Source: Candidatus Rokubacteria bacterium RIFCSPLOWO2_02_FULL_72_37 (lineage in GTDB: Bacteria > Methylomirabilota > Methylomirabilia > Rokubacteriales > CSP1-6). Taken from it: 8,151 nt of DNA. The notes beneath the pieces were generated by a model. The model saw only the letters and a list, made by a program, of their open reading frames with translations. It did not search any database and had not been told where the DNA came from. The position numbers and the translations under genes are program-made. Shown here in pieces: positions 5,948 through 8,151 of this stretch (positions are counted from its first letter, which is position 1; the number at the start of each line of letters is the position of its first letter). Location: NCBI GenBank assembly GCA_001790315.1, contig MGCE01000099.1, positions 6,745 through 14,895 on the forward strand, in the 5' to 3' direction.

Positions 5948-8151
5948 TCAGCGCAGCCGGGGGGTGAACCCCGTGACGGAGACGTACTGGTCCGGCCAGG
6001 GCAGGTCGACGCCCTGCTCCCGGGCGGCGTGGCGCGTCCAGTACGGATCGTAGAGGTGGGCGCGCGCGAGCACGCAGAGATCGGCGCGCCCGGCGGCGAG
6101 GATCGAGTTGACGTCGGCGTACGAGCCGATGTTGCCGACGGTCATGGTCGCGATACCGGCCTCGTGGCGGATGCGGTCCGCGAACGGCGTCTGGTAGAGC
6201 CGGCCGTAGGCGGGCCGCTGCTCGGGCACGGTCTGGCCCGCCGAGACGTCCACGATGTCGCAGCCGTGCTCGCGCAGCATGCGGGCGAGCTCGACGGCCT
6301 CCTCCGGGGTCATGCCGCCTTCGGCCCAGTCGGTCGCGGAGATCCGCGCGGACATGGGCCGGGCGTCCGGCCACGCGGCGCGGACGGCGTCGAAGACCTC
6401 GAGCGGCCAGCGGGCGCGGTTGGCGAGCGGGCCGCCGTACGCGTCGGTGCGGCGGTTGGTGAGCGGCGAGAGGAAGCTCGCGAGGAGGTACCCGTGGGCC
6501 AGGTGCAGCTCGAGCAGGTCGAAGCCCGCGTCCGCGGCCATGCGCGTCGCGCGGACGAAGTCCTCGCGCACGACGTCCATGTCCCCGCGGTCCATCGCCC
6601 GGGGCACCGTGCTGTGCGGGAAGTACGGGATCGCGGAGGCGGCGATCAGCGGCCAGTTCCCCGACGGGAGCGGCTCGTCGATCCCCTCCCAGAGCCGCCG
6701 CGTCGAGCCCTTGCGCCCGGCGTGCGCGAGCTGCAGGCCGATCTTCGCGGACGAGTGCGCGTGGACGAAGTCGACGATGCGCCGCCACGCACGAACGTGC
6801 TCGGGCTTGTACATCCCCGTGCAGCCCGGGCTGATGCGCCCCTCGCGACTCACGTCGGTCATCTCCGTCATCACGAGCCCGGCGCCGCCGACCGCACGGC
6901 TGCCGAGGTGCACCAGATGCCAGTCGCCGGGCGTGCCGTCCTCGGCCGAGTACTGGCACATGGGCGAGACCACCACACGATTCGGGAGGACCAGCTCGCG
7001 CAGCCGGAAGGGCGTGAACATCGGCGGCGGCGGCCCCGGCGCCGGCGCGACACGGCTCTGCCGCGCGGCCTCCCCGGCGAACCAGCGGTCCACCCGCGCG
7101 ACGAACGCCGCGTCGCGGACGCGGAGGTTGTCGTGGGTCACCCGCAGGCTCCGCGTCAGCAGGCTCGTCGCGAACTGCAGCGGCACGAGCCGGCCGTGAT
7201 AGCGCTCGGTCTGCTCGAACCACTCGAGGCTCACCTGCGCGGCGCGCTGCAGGCTCTCCACCTGTGGCCGCCGCTCCTCTTCGTACACGACGAGCGCCTT
7301 CTCGACCTCGTCGTGGCGCCCGAGCGCCCTCGCGAGCGCGATCGCGTCCTCCATGGCGAGCTTCGTGCCCGAGCCGATCGAGAAGTGCGCCGTGTGCGCG
7401 GCGTCGCCCAGGAGCACGACCCGGCCGTGATGCCAGCGGGCGTTCCGGACCGTCGGAAAGCTGCGCCAGAGCGAGCGGTTCGCGAGGAGCCGGTGCCCCT
7501 GGAGCTCCTCGGCGAAGAGCCGCTCGGCGAAGGCGAGCGTCGCATCCTCGTCGGCCCGCTCGAGCCCGGCGCGCCGCCACGTCGCCTCCGTGCACTCGAC
7601 GATGAACGTCGAGGTGGACGCGTCGTACCGATAGGCGTGGACGCGCCAGAGGCCGTGCTCGCTCGCCTTGAAGATGAACGTGAAGGCGCGGTACGGACAC
7701 GGGGTGCCGAGCCACACGAAGCGATTCGGGCGCCAGTCGACGTGCGGCCCGAAGTGCTCGGCCCGGCGGTCGCGCACCGTGCTGTTGACGCCGTCCGCGG
7801 CCACGATCAGGTCGGCGTCGCCCCACGGCGCGAGGTCGGCGACCTCCCGCTGGAATTCGAGCTTCACGCCGAGGTCCGCGCAGCGCCGCTGGAGGATGTC
7901 GAGCAGACGCTGGCGCGCCATGCCGGCGAAGCCGTGCCCGGTGGAGGTGACGACGGCGCCCCCGTAGTGGATGTCGATGTCGTCCCAGTGCGCGAAGCTC
8001 CGCGTGATCGCCGCGTGGGTCTCCGGGTCGGCCTCCGCGAAGCCCTCGAGCGTGGCGTCGGAGAAGACGACGCCGAAGCCGAACGTGTCGTCCGGCCGGT
8101 TGCGCTCGACGACGGTGACCTCGTGCGCCGGGTCGGCCTTCTTCATGAGGA
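5948..8151 (-). CDS. Bifunctional aryl-CoA flavoprotein: FAD hydroxylase fused to old-yellow-enzyme-type reductase (salicylyl-CoA 5-hydroxylase / 2-aminobenzoyl-CoA monooxygenase-reductase type), 5' end off window
   Basis: The frame is open through the right edge. The ATG at 8146 is internal: the FAD GxGxxG strand that must precede KKADPAHEVTVVERN is missing and should lie about 20 codons beyond the window. Numbering from that Met, residues 1-360 are a p-hydroxybenzoate-hydroxylase-type FAD domain with VVERN (12-16), the DG motif ADGVNSTVR (117-125) and the GD motif GDAAHTAHFSIGSG (247-260). A proline-rich linker (367-375) joins the FMN reductase barrel (376-732), with SPMCQYS (394-400, the redox-tuning Cys of YqjM-like enzymes), QLAHAGRK (472-479), the substrate-binding pair His548/His551 in HLAHGY, and FLSPLTNRRTDAYGG (557-571). 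This fusion is characteristic of 2-aminobenzoyl-CoA monooxygenase/reductase, which hydroxylates and then reduces the ring, and of proteins named bifunctional salicylyl-CoA 5-hydroxylase/oxidoreductase. The architecture is certain; whether the ring bears amino or hydroxyl is not decided by the sequence. Confidence 0.92.
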   Translation of the reverse strand, partial: LMKKADPAHEVTVVERNRPDDTFGFGVVFSDATLEGFAEADPETHAAITRSFAHWDDIDIHYGGAVVTSTGHGFAGMARQRLLDILQRRCADLGVKLEFQREVADLAPWGDADLIVAADGVNSTVRDRRAEHFGPHVDWRPNRFVWLGTPCPYRAFTFIFKASEHGLWRVHAYRYDASTSTFIVECTEATWRRAGLERADEDATLAFAERLFAEELQGHRLLANRSLWRSFPTVRNARWHHGRVVLLGDAAHTAHFSIGSGTKLAMEDAIALARALGRHDEVEKALVVYEEERRPQVESLQRAAQVSLEWFEQTERYHGRLVPLQFATSLLTRSLRVTHDNLRVRDAAFVARVDRWFAGEAARQSRVAPAPGPPPPMFTPFRLRELVLPNRVVVSPMCQYSAEDGTPGDWHLVHLGSRAVGGAGLVMTEMTDVSREGRISPGCTGMYKPEHVRAWRRIVDFVHAHSSAKIGLQLAHAGRKGSTRRLWEGIDEPLPSGNWPLIAASAIPYFPHSTVPRAMDRGDMDVVREDFVRATRMAADAGFDLLELHLAHGYLLASFLSPLTNRRTDAYGGPLANRARWPLEVFDAVRAAWPDARPMSARISATDWAEGGMTPEEAVELARMLREHGCDIVDVSAGQTVPEQRPAYGRLYQTPFADRIRHEAGIATMTVGNIGSYADVNSILAAGRADLCVLARAHLYDPYWTRHAAREQGVDLPWPDQYVSVTGFTPRLR

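Noticed and set aside
5112..7826. A 904-codon open frame on the minus strand
   Set aside because: It is out of frame with the M20 and flavoprotein genes, spans their boundary and is very rich in Arg, Ala and Pro; the motif-bearing frames are the real ones.

Overview
The window is a GC-rich (about 70 percent by eye), densely packed bacterial segment in which every credible gene lies on the minus strand. Strong G/C bias at third positions, GTG or other non-ATG starts and short or overlapping junctions suggest a high-GC soil-type bacterium. Candidatus Rokubacteria/Methylomirabilota-like or proteobacterial lineages would fit, but nothing here fixes the taxon. No RNA gene, insertion sequence, CRISPR array or phage gene is visible, and there is no gene-free stretch over 75 bases.

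Transcription runs from right to left, in two blocks. The upstream block (8151 to 4086) starts with a two-domain flavoprotein cut by the right edge: an FAD aromatic hydroxylase fused to an old-yellow-enzyme-type FMN reductase. This is the architecture of 2-aminobenzoyl-CoA monooxygenase/reductase and of proteins named bifunctional salicylyl-CoA 5-hydroxylase/oxidoreductase. It is followed by an M20-family metallo-hydrolase and by a spermidine/spermine-type GNAT acetyltransferase whose conserved N-terminus has no standard start codon.

The downstream block (4072 to 1) begins at a 48-base intergenic region holding a perfect 14-bp palindrome between a plausible -35 and -10. It encodes a TetR repressor, two consecutive crotonase-fold enoyl-CoA hydratase/isomerases, an NAD-type short-chain dehydrogenase and the N-terminal part of a B12-dependent acyl-CoA mutase large subunit cut by the left edge. 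Overlaps of 13 nt (TetR/crotonase) and 4 nt (SDR/mutase) and a gap of 12 nt between the crotonases support one autoregulated operon.

Taken together the genes look like catabolism of an aromatic or branched acid as CoA thioesters: carbon-skeleton rearrangement (mutase), hydration and dehydrogenation of the side chain (crotonases, SDR), and dearomatisation of an ortho-substituted benzoyl-CoA (flavoprotein). The mutase is clearly of the methylmalonyl-CoA mutase fold family, but the residues that hold methylmalonyl-CoA (MutB Tyr89, Arg207, His244) appear to be Leu, Tyr and Tyr, so it probably acts on another substrate. The best available hypothesis, which is inference, is an arylsuccinyl-CoA type substrate, as in bacterial indoleacetate degradation, which also passes through 2-aminobenzoyl-CoA.
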